Origin: Balanoglossus misakiensis | Taxonomy: Eukaryota > Hemichordata | Length of the DNA: 64,000 nt | Direction of reading: 5' to 3' | Assembly (NCBI GenBank): GCA_040954595.2 | Contig: CM082583.2 | Span: 682,001-746,000, forward strand | In this document: piece by piece, positions 11,676 to 24,900 of the stretch | How positions within the stretch are numbered: position 1 is the first letter of the stretch | Layout of the letters: every line of letters starts with the position of its first letter | Translations under genes and position numbers: made by a program | The notes under the pieces: generated by a model | Told to the model about the DNA's origin: nothing | Seen by the model: only the letters and a program-made list of their open reading frames with translations | The model's database searches: none

Positions 11676-14600
11676 GGTCACCGAATTAAAAAAATAAAGA
11701 ATGTTTTGCCTAAAAATGACCTTTTTGGTGCAAAAACGAATAAAACGCAATTTTGTATTAAATCAGCTCATTCAGAGTGCATTTTTTATAATCAGCACCA
11801 TTTTTACATATAATTGAAATTTTATACATCATCAGATATCCAAATATGAAAAAATGATTTAGATTTTAGATGATTGTCCAAAATTAGCTGAAATCTAATA
11901 AATGTAGTATTCAACCGTTCTGTTTCCCCCCCCCCCTACATTATATGCGGTACGCCGATGTCAGCTTACCCGGCAGTACTGCAGGCCGTGCCCCCAACTA
12001 ACGTCGGTGTTTGAAGCGCCCAGGTTAAATTCGGGCCTTCTCTATAAATTGACAGGCAATAAGGCAGTCCTACCCGAACAAATGTCGAGTGTTGACCCGC
12101 TGTGACTTTCCCTCTTCGGTTTGCCCGACTTAGATAACATCTTTGTACTAGAGTGTCGGGTCTTTTGCAGAGCCAGGCCGAAGGAAATCCGACTTGATCA
12201 CCGTTGCTAACGAACGCTAGTGTCTGTCATGGTGTGCCGTGGTTTTAGTCGAGCCAGGCCGTAGGAGATCTGACTTGATCATCGTTGTCAATGTACGAGT
12301 GTTTCCGCTCTAAAGCGCCGGGGCTTCAGCTAAACCAGGCCGTAGGAAATCCGACGTAATCACCGTTGATAACTTACGCCAGTCTGTGTCATATAGAGCC
12401 GGTGCACCAGCCGAGTCACGCCGTAGGAAATATGACTTGATCAACGTGGTCAATGTACTCCTGTTTCTGCTCTAGAGTGCCGGGGCTTCAGCTGAGCCAG
12501 GCCGTAGGAAACCCGACGTGATTACCGTTGTTAACTTACGCCAGTCTGTGTCCTATATATAGTGCCGGGGCATCAGCCGTGCCAGGCCGAAGGAAATGTG
12601 AGTAGATCAACGTGGTCTCTGTACGCGTGTTTCTGCTCTAGAGTGCCAGGGCTTTAGCCAAGCCATGCCGTAGGAAATCTGACTTGATCAACGTTGCTAA
12701 TGAACGCTAGTGTCTGTCATAGTGTGCCGGGGTTTTAGTCGAGCCAAGCCGTAGGAGATCAGACTTGATCAACGTGGTCTCTGTACGCGTTTTTCTGCTC
12801 TAGAGTGCCGGGGCTTTATCCAAGCCATGCCGTAGAAAATCTGACTTGATCACCGTTGCTAACGTACGCTAGTGTCTGTCATATTGTGACGGACATTTAG
12901 CGGAGCCAGGCCGTAGAAAAATCGACTTGTTCAACGTTACCAGTGTGCAACTGTTTCTGCTCTAGAGTGTCAGGGTTTTAGCCGACTTATGCTGTAGGAA
13001 ATCTGAGTTGATGAACGGGAATTCAATGTTAGAAAACCCGTGTGGAAAGTATCTCTACCCGTTTCAAACTAAGAAAAGAATTTATTCTTATTTATTTTGT
13101 AAAAAAGACAATTTTTCGAAAAAAAGTCGTAATTTTGTCTTGGGTGATTTAAATTATACCGCCTTTTCTGGAATTTGCAGCACTTTTTACAAGAGAACGA
13201 CACTTCATGCTCCATAATATTTCCGAAAATGAAGAAAAGAGTTAATTTTTTTATGATTTTTAAAAAAATTACCATTTTTGTCAAAATATGGCCAAAATGG
13301 CTATTTTTTCTTGAATTCCGTCAATATCTCTGCTTTTTTGGAGTGGTCGAAAGTTTTAACATACAATCAACATGTCATATATGATCAGGGCACCAAATTC
13401 GAAGAACAAAGGTTTTTTTATTTATTTTTCTAAAAATGACATTTTCAAGGAAAATTTGGTAAAACGCAATTTTGTCTGCAGTGAGCCTAATTAGACGGTC
13501 TTTTGTGGAATTTGTATCGATATATACATACGAAGAGCATTCTATACTCCATCAGATTTCCGAAAATGTAGAAAACATGTATTTTTTGTAATTTTCAAAA
13601 ATTTACCATTTTGACCAAATTGTGGCTAAAATTGTTATTTTCGTGTTGAATGCCGCCAGTGTCACTGCTTTTAAAAGTCATAAAAACTTTTAACATACAA
13701 GCAATTGTTTATATATAATCAGGTCACCGAATTAAAAAAATAAAGAATGTTTTGCCTAAAAATGACCTTTTTGGTGCAAAAACGAATAAAACGCAATTTT
13801 GTATTAAATCAGCTCATTCAGAGTGCATTTTTTATAATCAGCACCATTTTTACATATAATTGAAATTTTATACATCATCAGATATCCAAATATGAAAAAA
13901 TGATTTAGATTTTAGATGATTGTCCAAAATTAGCTGAAATCTAATAAATGTAGTATTCAACCGTTCTGTTTCCCCCCCCCCCCCCTACATTATATGCGGT
14001 ACGCCGATGTCAGCTTACCCGGCAGTACTGCAGGCCGTGCCCCCAACTAACGTCGGTGTTTGAAGCGCCCAGGTTAAATTCGGGCCTTCTCTATAAATTG
14101 ACAGGCAATAAGGCAGTCCTACCCGAACAAATGTCGAGTGTTGACCCGCTGTGACTTTCCCTCTTCGGTTTGCCCGACTTAGATAACATCTTTGTACTAG
14201 AGTGTCGGGTCTTTTGCAGAGCCAGGCCGAAGGAAATCCGACTTGATCACCGTTGCTAACGAACGCTAGTGTCTGTCATGGTGTGCCGTGGTTTTAGTCG
14301 AGCCAGGCCGTAGGAGATCTGACTTGATCATCGTTGTCAATGTACGAGTGTTTCCGCTCTAAAGCGCCGGGGCTTCAGCTAAACCAGGCCGTAGGAAATC
14401 CGACGTAATCACCGTTGATAACTTACGCCAGTCTGTGTCATATAGAGCCGGTGCACCAGCCGAGTCACGCCGTAGGAAATATGACTTGATCAACGTGGTC
14501 AATGTACTCCTGTTTCTGCTCTAGAGTGCCGGGGCTTCAGCTGAGCCAGGCCGTAGGAAACCCGACGTGATTACCGTTGTTAACTTACGCCAGTCTGTGT

Positions 14601-17600
14601 CCTATATATAGTGCCGGGGCATCAGCCGTGCCAGGCCGAAGGAAATGTGAGTAGATCAACGTGGTCTCTGTACGCGTGTTTCTGCTCTAGAGTGCCAGGG
14701 CTTTAGCCAAGCCATGCCGTAGGAAATCTGACTTGATCAACGTTGCTAATGAACGCTAGTGTCTGTCATAGTGTGCCGGGGTTTTAGTCGAGCCAAGCCG
14801 TAGGAGATCAGACTTGATCAACGTGGTTTCTGTACGCGTGTTTCTGCTCTAGAGTGCCGGGGCTTTATCCAAGCCATGCCGTAGAAAATCTGACTTGATC
14901 ACCGTTGCTAACGTACGCTAGTGTCTGTCATATTGTGACGGAGATTTAGCCGAACCAGGCCGTAGAAAAATCGACTTGTTCAACGTTACCATTTGTGCAA
15001 CTGTTTCTGCTCTAGAGTGTCAGGGTTTTAGCCGACTTATGCTGTAGGAAATCTGAGTTGATGAACGGGAATTCATTGTTAGAAAACCCGTGTGGAAAGT
15101 ATCTCTACCCGTTTGAAACTAAGAAAAGAATTTATTCTTATTTATTTTGTAAAAAAGACAATATTTCGAAAAAAAGTCGAAAATGGTAATTTTGTCTTGG
15201 GTGATTCAAATTATACCGCCTTTTCTGGAATTTGCAGCACTTTTTACAAGAGAACGACACTTCATGCTCCATAATATTTCCGAAAATGAAGAAAAGAGTT
15301 AATTTTTTATGATTTTTAAAAAATTTACCATTTTTGTCAAAATATGGCCAAAATGGCTATTTTTTCTTGAATTCCGTCAATATCTCTGTTTTTTTGGAGT
15401 GGTCGAAAGTTTTAACATACAATCAACATGTCATATATGATCAGGGCACCAAATTCGAAGAACAAAGGTTTTTTTATTTATTTTTCTAAAAATGACATTT
15501 TCAAGGAAAATTTGGTAAAACGCAATTTTGTCTGCAGTGAGCCTAATTAGACGGTCTTTTGTGGAATTTGTATCGATATATACATACGAAGAGCATTCTA
15601 TACTCCATCAGATTTCCGAAAATGTAGAAAACATGTATTTTTTGTAATTTTCAAAAATTTACCATTTTGACCAAATTGTGGCTAAAATTGTTATTTTCGT
15701 GTTGAATGCCGCCAGTGTCACTGCTTTTAAAAGTCATTAAAACTTTTAACATACAAGCAATTGTTTATATATAATCAGGTCACCGAATTAAAAAAATAAA
15801 GAATGTTTTGCCTAAAAATGACCTTTTTGGTGCAAAAACGAATAAAACGCAATTTTGTATTAAATCAGCTCATTCAGAGTGCATTTTTTATAATCAGCAC
15901 CATTTTTACATATAATTGAAATTTTATACATCATCAGATATCCAAATATGAAAAAATGATTTAGATTTTAGATGATTGTCCAAAATTAGCTGAAATCTAA
16001 TAAATGTAGTATTCAACCGTTCTGTTTCCCCCCCCCCCCTACATTATATGCGGTACGCCGATGTCAGCTTACCCGGCAGTACTGCAGGCCGTGCCCCCAA
16101 CTAACGTCGGTGTTTGAAGCGCCCAGGTTAAATTCGGGCCTTCTCTATAAATTGACAGGCAATAAGGCAGTCCTACCCGAACAAATGTCGAGTGTTGACC
16201 CGCTGTGACTTTCCCTCTTCGGTTTGCCCGACTTAGATAACATCTTTGTACTAGAGTGTCGGGTCTTTTGCAGAGCCAGGCCGAAGGAAATCCGACTTGA
16301 TCACCGTTGCTAACGAACGCTAGTGTCTGTCATGGTGTGCCGTGGTTTTAGTCGAGCCAGGCCGTAGGAGATCTGACTTGATCATCGTTGTCAATGTACG
16401 AGTGTTTCCGCTCTAAAGCGCCGGGGCTTCAGCTAAACCAGGCCGTAGGAAATCCGACGTAATCACCGTTGATAACTTACGCCAGTCTGTGTCATATAGA
16501 GCCGGTGCACCAGCCGAGTCACGCCGTAGGAAATATGACTTGATCAACGTGGTCAATGTACTCCTGTTTCTGCTCTAGAGTGCCGGGGCTTCAGCTGAGC
16601 CAGGCCGTAGGAAACCCGACGTGATTACCGTTGTTAACTTACGCCAGTCTGTGTCCTATATATAGTGCCGGGGCATCAGCCGTGCCAGGCCGAAGGAAAT
16701 GTGAGTAGATCAACGTGGTCTCTGTACGCGTGTTTCTGCTCTAGAGTGCCAGGGCTTTAGCCAAGCCATGCCGTAGGAAATCTGACTTGATCAACGTTGC
16801 TAATGAACGCTAGTGTCTGTCATAGTGTGCCGGGGTTTTAGTCGAGCCAAGCCGTAGGAGATCAGACTTGATCAACGTGGTTTCTGTACGCGTGTTTCTG
16901 CTCTAGAGTGCCGGGGCTTTATCCAAGCCATGCCGTAGAAAATCTGACTTGATCACCGTTGCTAACGTACGCTAGTGTCTGTCATATTGTGACGGAGATT
17001 TAGCCGAACCAGGCCGTAGAAAAATCGACTTGTTCAACGTTACCATTTGTGCAACTGTTTCTGCTCTAGAGTGTCAGGGTTTTAGCCGACTTATGCTGTA
17101 GGAAATCTGAGTTGATGAACGGGAATTCATTGTTAGAAAACCCGTGTGGAAAGTATCTCTACCCGTTTGAAACTAAGAAAAGAATTTATTCTTATTTATT
17201 TTGTAAAAAAGACAATATTTCGAAAAAAAGTCGAAAATGGTAATTTTGTCTTGGGTGATTCAAATTATACCGCCTTTTCTGGAATTTGCAGCACTTTTTA
17301 CAAGAGAACGACACTTCATGCTCCATAATATTTCGGAAAATGAAGAAAAGAGTTAATTTTTTATGATTTTTAAAAAATTTACCATTTTTGTCAAAATATG
17401 GCCAAAATGGCTATTTTTTCTTGAATTCCGTCAATATCTCTGTTTTTTTGGAGTGGTCGAAAGTTTTAACATACAATCAACATGTCATATATGATCAGGG
17501 CACCAAATTCGAAGAACAAAGGTTTTTTTATTTATTTTTCTAAAAATGACATTTTCAAGGAAAATTTGGTAAAACGCAATTTTGTCTGCAGTGAGCCTAA

Positions 17601-20600
17601 TTAGACGGTCTTTTGTGGAATTTGTATCGATATATACATACGAAGAGCATTCTATACTCCATCAGATTTCCGAAAATGTAGAAAACATGTATTTTTTGTA
17701 ATTTTCAAAAATTTACCATTTTGACCAAATTGTGGCTAAAATTGTTATTTTCGTGTTGAATGCCGCCAGTGTCACTGCTTTTAAAAGTCATAAAAACTTT
17801 TAACATACAAGCAATTGTTTATATATAATCAGGTCACCGAATTAAAAAAATAAAGAATGTTTTGCCTAAAAATGACCTTTTTGGTGCAAAAACGAATAAA
17901 ACGCAATTTTGTATTAAATCAGCTCATTCAGAGTGCATTTTTTATAATCAGCACCATTTTTACATATAATTGAAATTTTATACATCATCAGATATCCAAA
18001 TATGAAAAAATGATTTAGATTTTAGATGATTGTCCAAAATTAGCTGAAATCTAATAAATGTAGTATTCAACCGTTCTGTTTCCCCCCCCCCCCCCCTACA
18101 TTATATGCGGTACGCCGATGTCAGCTTACCCGGCAGTACTGCAGGCCGTGCCCCCAACTAACGTCGGTGTTTGAAGCGCCCAGGTTAAATTCGGGCCTTC
18201 TCTATAAATTGACAGGCAATAAGGCAGTCCTACCCGAACAAATGTCGAGTGTTGACCCGCTGTGACTTTCCCTCTTCGGTTTGCCCGACTTAGATAACAT
18301 CTTTGTACTAGAGTGTCGGGTCTTTTGCAGAGCCAGGCCGAAGGAAATCCGACTTGATCACCGTTGCTAAAGAACGCTAGTGTCTGTCATGGTGTGCCGT
18401 GGTTTTAGTCGAGCCAGGCCGTAGGAGATCTGACTTGATCATCGTTGTCAATGTACGAGTGTTTCCGCTCTAAAGCGCCGGGGCTTCAGCTAAACCAGGC
18501 CGTAGGAAATCCGACGTAATCACCGTTGATAACTTACGCCAGTCTGTGTCATATAGAGCCGGTGCACCAGCCGAGTCACGCCGTAGGAAATATGACTTGA
18601 TCAACGTGGTCAATGTACTCCTGTTTCTGCTCTAGAGTGCCGGGGCTTCAGCTGAGCCAGGCCGTAGGAAACCCGACGTGATTACCGTTGTTAACTTACG
18701 CCAGTCTGTGTCCTATATATAGTGCCGGGGCATCAGCCGTGCCAGGCCGAAGGAAATGTGAGTAGATCAACGTGGTCTCTGTACGCGTGTTTCTGCTCTA
18801 GAGTGCCAGGGCTTTAGCCAAGCCATGCCGTAGGAAATCTGACTTGATCAACGTTGCTAATGAACGCTAGTGTCTGTCATAGTGTGCCGGGGTTTTAGTC
18901 GAGCCAAGCCGTAGGAGATCAGACTTGATCAACGTGGTTTCTGTACGCGTGTTTCTGCTCTAGAGTGCCGGGGCTTTATCCAAGCCATGCCGTAGAAAAT
19001 CTGACTTGATCACCGTTGCTAACGTACGCTAGTGTCTGTCATATTGTGACGGAGATTTAGCCGAACCAGGCCGTAGAAAAATCGACTTGTTCAACGTTAC
19101 CATTTGTGCAACTGTTTCTGCTCTAGAGTGTCAGGGTTTTAGCCGACTTATGCTGTAGGAAATCTGAGTTGATGAACGGGAATTCATTGTTAGAAAACCC
19201 GTGTGGAAAGTATCTCTACCCGTTTGAAACTAAGAAAAGAATTTATTCTTATTTATTTTGTAAAAAAGACAATATTTCGAAAAAAAGTCGAAAATGGTAA
19301 TTTTGTCTTGGGTGATTCAAATTATACCGCCTTTTCTGGAATTTGCAGCACTTTTTACAAGAGAACGACACTTCATGCTCCATAATATTTCGGAAAATGA
19401 AGAAAAGAGTTAATTTTTTATGATTTTTAAAAAATTTACCATTTTTGTCAAAATATGGCCAAAATGGCTATTTTTTCTTGAATTCCGTCAATATCTCTGT
19501 TTTTTTGGAGTGGTCGAAAGTTTTAACATACAATCAACATGTCATATATGATCAGGGCACCAAATTCGAAGAACAAAGGTTTTTTTATTTATTTTTCTAA
19601 AAATGACATTTTCAAGGAAAATTTGGTAAAACGCAATTTTGTCTGCAGTGAGCCTAATTAGACGGTCTTTTGTGGAATTTGTATCGATATATACATACGA
19701 AGAGCATTCTATACTCCATCAGATTTCCGAAAATGTAGAAAACATGTATTTTTTGTAATTTTCAAAAATTTACCATTTTGACCAAATTGTGGCTAAAATT
19801 GTTATTTTCGTGTTGAATGCCGCCAGTGTCACTGCTTTTAAAAGTCATAAAAACTTTTAACATACAAGCAATTGTTTATATATAATCAGGTCACCGAATT
19901 AAAAAAATAAAGAATGTTTTGCCTAAAAATGACCTTTTTGGTGCAAAAACGAATAAAACGCAATTTTGTATTAAATCAGCTCATTCAGAGTGCATTTTTT
20001 ATAATCAGCACCATTTTTACATATAATTGAAATTTTATACATCATCAGATATCCAAATATGAAAAAATGATTTAGATTTTAGATGATTGTCCAAAATTAG
20101 CTGAAATCTAATAAATGTAGTATTCAACCGTTCTGTTTCCCCCCCCCCCCTACATTATATGCGGTACGCCGATGTCAGCTTACCCGGCAGTACTGCAGGC
20201 CGTGCCCCCAACTAACGTCGGTGTTTGAAGCGCCCAGGTTAAATTCGGGCCTTCTCTATAAATTGACAGGCAATAAGGCAGTCCTACCCGAACAAATGTC
20301 GAGTGTTGACCCGCTGTGACTTTCCCTCTTCGGTTTGCCCGACTTAGATAACATCTTTGTACTAGAGTGTCGGGTCTTTTGCAGAGCCAGGCCGAAGGAA
20401 ATCCGACTTGATCACCGTTGCTAAAGAACGCTAGTGTCTGTCATGGTGTGCCGTGGTTTTAGTCGAGCCAGGCCGTAGGAGATCTGACTTGATCATCGTT
20501 GTCAATGTACGAGTGTTTCCGCTCTAAAGCGCCGGGGCTTCAGCTAAACCAGGCCGTAGGAAATCCGACGTAATCACCGTTGATAACTTACGCCAGTCTG

Positions 20601-21943
20601 TGTCATATAGAGCCGGTGCACCAGCCGAGTCACGCCGTAGGAAATATGACTTGATCAACGTGGTCAATGTACTCCTGTTTCTGCTCTAGAGTGCCGGGGC
20701 TTCAGCTGAGCCAGGCCGTAGGAAACCCGACGTGATTACCGTTGTTAACTTACGCCAGTCTGTGTCCTATATATAGTGCCGGGGCATCAGCCGTGCCAGG
20801 CCGAAGGAAATGTGAGTAGATCAACGTGGTCTCTGTACGCGTGTTTCTGCTCTAGAGTGCCAGGGCTTTAGCCAAGCCATGCCGTAGGAAATCTGACTTG
20901 ATCAACGTTGCTAATGAACGCTAGTGTCTGTCATAGTGTGCCGGGGTTTTAGTCGAGCCAAGCCGTAGGAGATCAGACTTGATCAACGTGGTTTCTGTAC
21001 GCGTGTTTCTGCTCTAGAGTGCCGGGGCTTTATCCAAGCCATGCCGTAGAAAATCTGACTTGATCACCGTTGCTAACGTACGCTAGTGTCTGTCATATTG
21101 TGACGGAGATTTAGCCGAACCAGGCCGTAGAAAAATCGACTTGTTCAACGTTACCATTTGTGCAACTGTTTCTGCTCTAGAGTGTCAGGGTTTTAGCCGA
21201 CTTATGCTGTAGGAAATCTGAGTTGATGAACGGGAATTCATTGTTAGAAAACCCGTGTGGAAAGTATCTCTACCCGTTTGAAACTAAGAAAAGAATTTAT
21301 TCTTATTTATTTTGTAAAAAAGACAATATTTCGAAAAAAAGTCGAAAATGGTAATTTTGTCTTGGGTGATTCAAATTATACCGCCTTTTCTGGAATTTGC
21401 AGCACTTTTTACAAGAGAACGACACTTCATGCTCCATAATATTTCCGAAAATGAAGAAAAGAGTTAATTTTTTATGAATTATTAAAAATTTACCATTTTT
21501 GTCAAAATATGGCCAAAATGGCTATTTTTTCTTGAATTCCGTCAATATCTCTGCATTTTTGGAGTGGTCGAAAGTTTTAACATACAATCAACATGTCATA
21601 TATGATCAGGGCACCAAATTCGAAGAACAAAGGTTTTTTTTTTTTTTTTTTCTAAAAATGACATTTTCAAGGAAAATTTGGTAAAACGCAATTTTGTCTG
21701 CAGTGAGCCAAATTAGACGGTCTTTTGTGGAATTTGTATCGATATATACATACGAAGAGCATTCTATACTCCATCAGATTTCCGAAAATGTAGAAAACAT
21801 GTATTTGTTGTAATTTTCAAAAATTTACCATTTTGACCAAATTGTGGCTAAAATTGTTATTTTCGTGTTGAATGCCGCCAGTGTCACTGCTTTTAAAAGT
21901 CATAAAAACTTTCAACATACAAGCAATTGTTTATATATGATCA
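11676..21943 (+). repeat. Homogenised block of five near-identical satellite units
   Basis: Units starting at 11676, 13722, 15778, 17832 and 19889 share private variants absent from the outer units: GAAGCGCCCAGGTTAAATTC, GGGCCTTCTC, GATAACATCTTTG, TATATAATCAG instead of TATATGATCAG, and AATGTACTCCTGTTTC. They differ from each other at only a few places, including C-tract length. This pattern means recent local amplification. Confidence 0.85.
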
Positions 21944-24900
21944 GGTCACCGAATTAAAAAAATAAAGAATGTTTTGCCTAAAAATGACCTTTTTGGCGCA
22001 AAAACGAATAAAACGCAATTTTGTATTAAATCAGCTCATTCAGAGTGCATTTTTTATAATCAGCACCATTTTTACATATAATGGAAATTTCATACATCAT
22101 CAGATATCCAAATATGAAAAAAATGATTTAGATTTTAGATGATTGTCCAAAATTAGCTGATATCTAATAAATGTAGTATTGAACCGTTCTGTTCCCCCCC
22201 CCCCCCCTACATTATATGCGGTACGCCGATGTCAGCTTACCCGGCAGTACTGCAGGCCGTGCCCCCAACTAACGTCGGTGTTTGAAACGCCCTGGTTAAA
22301 TTCGGGCTTTCTCTATAAATTGACAGGCAATAATGCAGTCCTACCCGACCAAATGTCGAGTGTTGACCCGCTGTGACTTTCCCTCTTCGGTTTGCCCGAC
22401 TTAGCCAACGTCTTTGTACTAATGTGTCGGGTCTTTTGCAGAGCCAGGCCGAAGGAAATCCGACTTGATCACCGTTGCTAACGAACGCTAGTGTCTGTCA
22501 TGGTGTGCCGGGGTTTAGTCGAGCCAGGCCGTAGGAGATCTGACTTGATCATCGTGGTCAATGTACGCGTGTTTCCGCTCTAAAGTGCCGGGGCTTCAGC
22601 TAAACCAGGCCGTAGGAAATCCGACGTAATCACCGTTGATAACTTACGCCAGTCTGTGTCATATAGAGCCGGTGCACCAGCCGAGTCACGCCGTAGGAAA
22701 TCTGACTTGATCAACGTGGTCACTGTACGCCTGTTTCTGCTCTAGAGTGCCGGGGCTTCAGCTGAGCCAGGCCGTAGGAAACCCGACGTGATTACCGTTG
22801 TTAACTTACGCCAGTCTGTGTCCTATATATAGTGCCGGGGCATCAGCCGTGCCAGGCCGAAGGAAATGTGAGTAGATCAACGTGGTCTCTGTACGCGTGT
22901 TTCTGCTCTAGAGTGCCAGGGCTTTAGCCAAGCCATGCCGTAGGAAATCTGACTTGATCAACGTTGCTAACGAACGCTAGTGTCTGTCATAGTTTGCCGG
23001 GGTTTTAGTCGAGCCAAGCCGTAGGAGATCAGACTTGATCAACGTGGTCTCTGTACGCGTGTTTCTGCTCTAGAGTGCCGGGGCTTTATCCAAGCTATGC
23101 CGTAGAAAATCTGACTTGATCACCTTTGCTAACTTACGCTAGTGTCTGTCATATTGTGACGGAGATTAAGCCGAGCCAGGCCGTAGAAAAATCGACTTGT
23201 TCAACGTTACCAGTGTGCAACTGTTTCTGCTCTAGAGTGTCAGGGTTTTAGCCGACTTATGCTGTAGGAAATCTGAGTTGATGAACGGGAATTCATTGTT
23301 AGAAAACCCGTGTGGAAAGTATCTCTACACGTTTGAAACTAAGAAAAGAATTTATTCTTATTTCTTTTGTAAAAAGACAACATTTCGAAAAAAAGTCGAA
23401 AATGGTAATTTTGTCTTGGGTGATTCAAATTATACCGCCTTTTCTGGAATTTGCAGCACTTTTTACAAGAGAACGACACTTCATGCTCCATAATATTTCC
23501 GAAAATGAAGAAAAGAGTTAATTTTTTATGATTTTTAAAAATGTACCATTTTTGTCAAAATATGGCCAAAATGGCTATTTTTTCTTGAATTCCGTCAATA
23601 TCTCTGCATTTTTGGAGTGGTCGAAAGTTTTAACATACAATCAACATGTCATATATGATCAGGGCACCAAATTCGAAGAACAAAGGGTTTTTTATTTTTT
23701 TTCTAAAAATGACATTTTCAAGTAAAATTTGGTAAAACGCAATTTTGTCTGCAGTGAGCCATATTAGACTGTCTTTTGTGGAATTTGCATCGATATATAC
23801 ATACGAAGAGCATTCTATACTCCATCATATTTCCGAAAATGTAGAAAACAGGTATTTTTTGTAATTTTCAAAAATTTACCATTTTGACCAAATTGTGGCT
23901 AAAATTGTTATTTTCGTGTTGAATGCCGCCAGTGTCACTGCTTTTAAAAGTCATAAAAACTTTTAACATACAAACAATTGTTTATATATGATCAGGTCAC
24001 CGAATTAAAAAAATAAAGAATGTTTTGCCTAAAAATGACCTTTTTGGTGCAAAAACGAATAAAACGCAATTTTGTATTAAATCAACTCATTCAGAGTGCA
24101 TTTTTTATAATCAGCACCATTTTTACATATAATGGAAATTTTATACATCATCAGATATCCAAATATGAAAAAATGATTTAGATTTTAGATGATTGTCCAA
24201 AATTAGCTGATATCTAATAAATGTAGTATTGAACCGTTCTGTTCCCCCCCCCCCTACATTATATGCGGTACGCCGATGTCAGCATACCCGGCAGTACTGC
24301 AGGCCGTGCCCCCAACTATCGTCGGTGTTTGAAACGCCCTGGTTAAATTCGGGCTTTCTCTATAAATTGACAGGCAATAATGCAGTCCTACCAGAACAAA
24401 TGTCGAGTGTTGACCCGCTGTGACTTTCCCTCTTCGGTTTGCCCGACTTAGCCAACGTCTTTGTACTAGAGTGTCGGGTCTTTTGCAGAGCCAGGCCGAA
24501 GGAAATCCGACTTGATCACCGTTGCTAACGAACGCTAGTGTCTGTCATGGTGTGCCGGGGTTTTAGTCGAGCCAGGCCGTAGGAGATCTGACTTGATCAT
24601 CGTGGTCAATGTACGCGTGTTTCCGCTCTAAAGTGCCGGGGCTTCAGCTAAACCAGGCCGTAGGAAATCCGACGTAATCACCGTTGATAACTTTCGCCAG
24701 TCAGTGTCATATAGAGCCGGTGCACCAGCGGAGTCACGCCGTAGGAAATCTGACTTGATCAACGTGGTCAATGTACGCCTGTTTCTGCTCTAGAGTGCCG
24801 GGGCTTCAGCTGAGCCAGGCCGTAGGAAACCCGACGTGATTACCGTTGTTAACTTACGCCAGTCTGTGTCCTATATATAGTGCCGGGGCATCAGCCGTGC

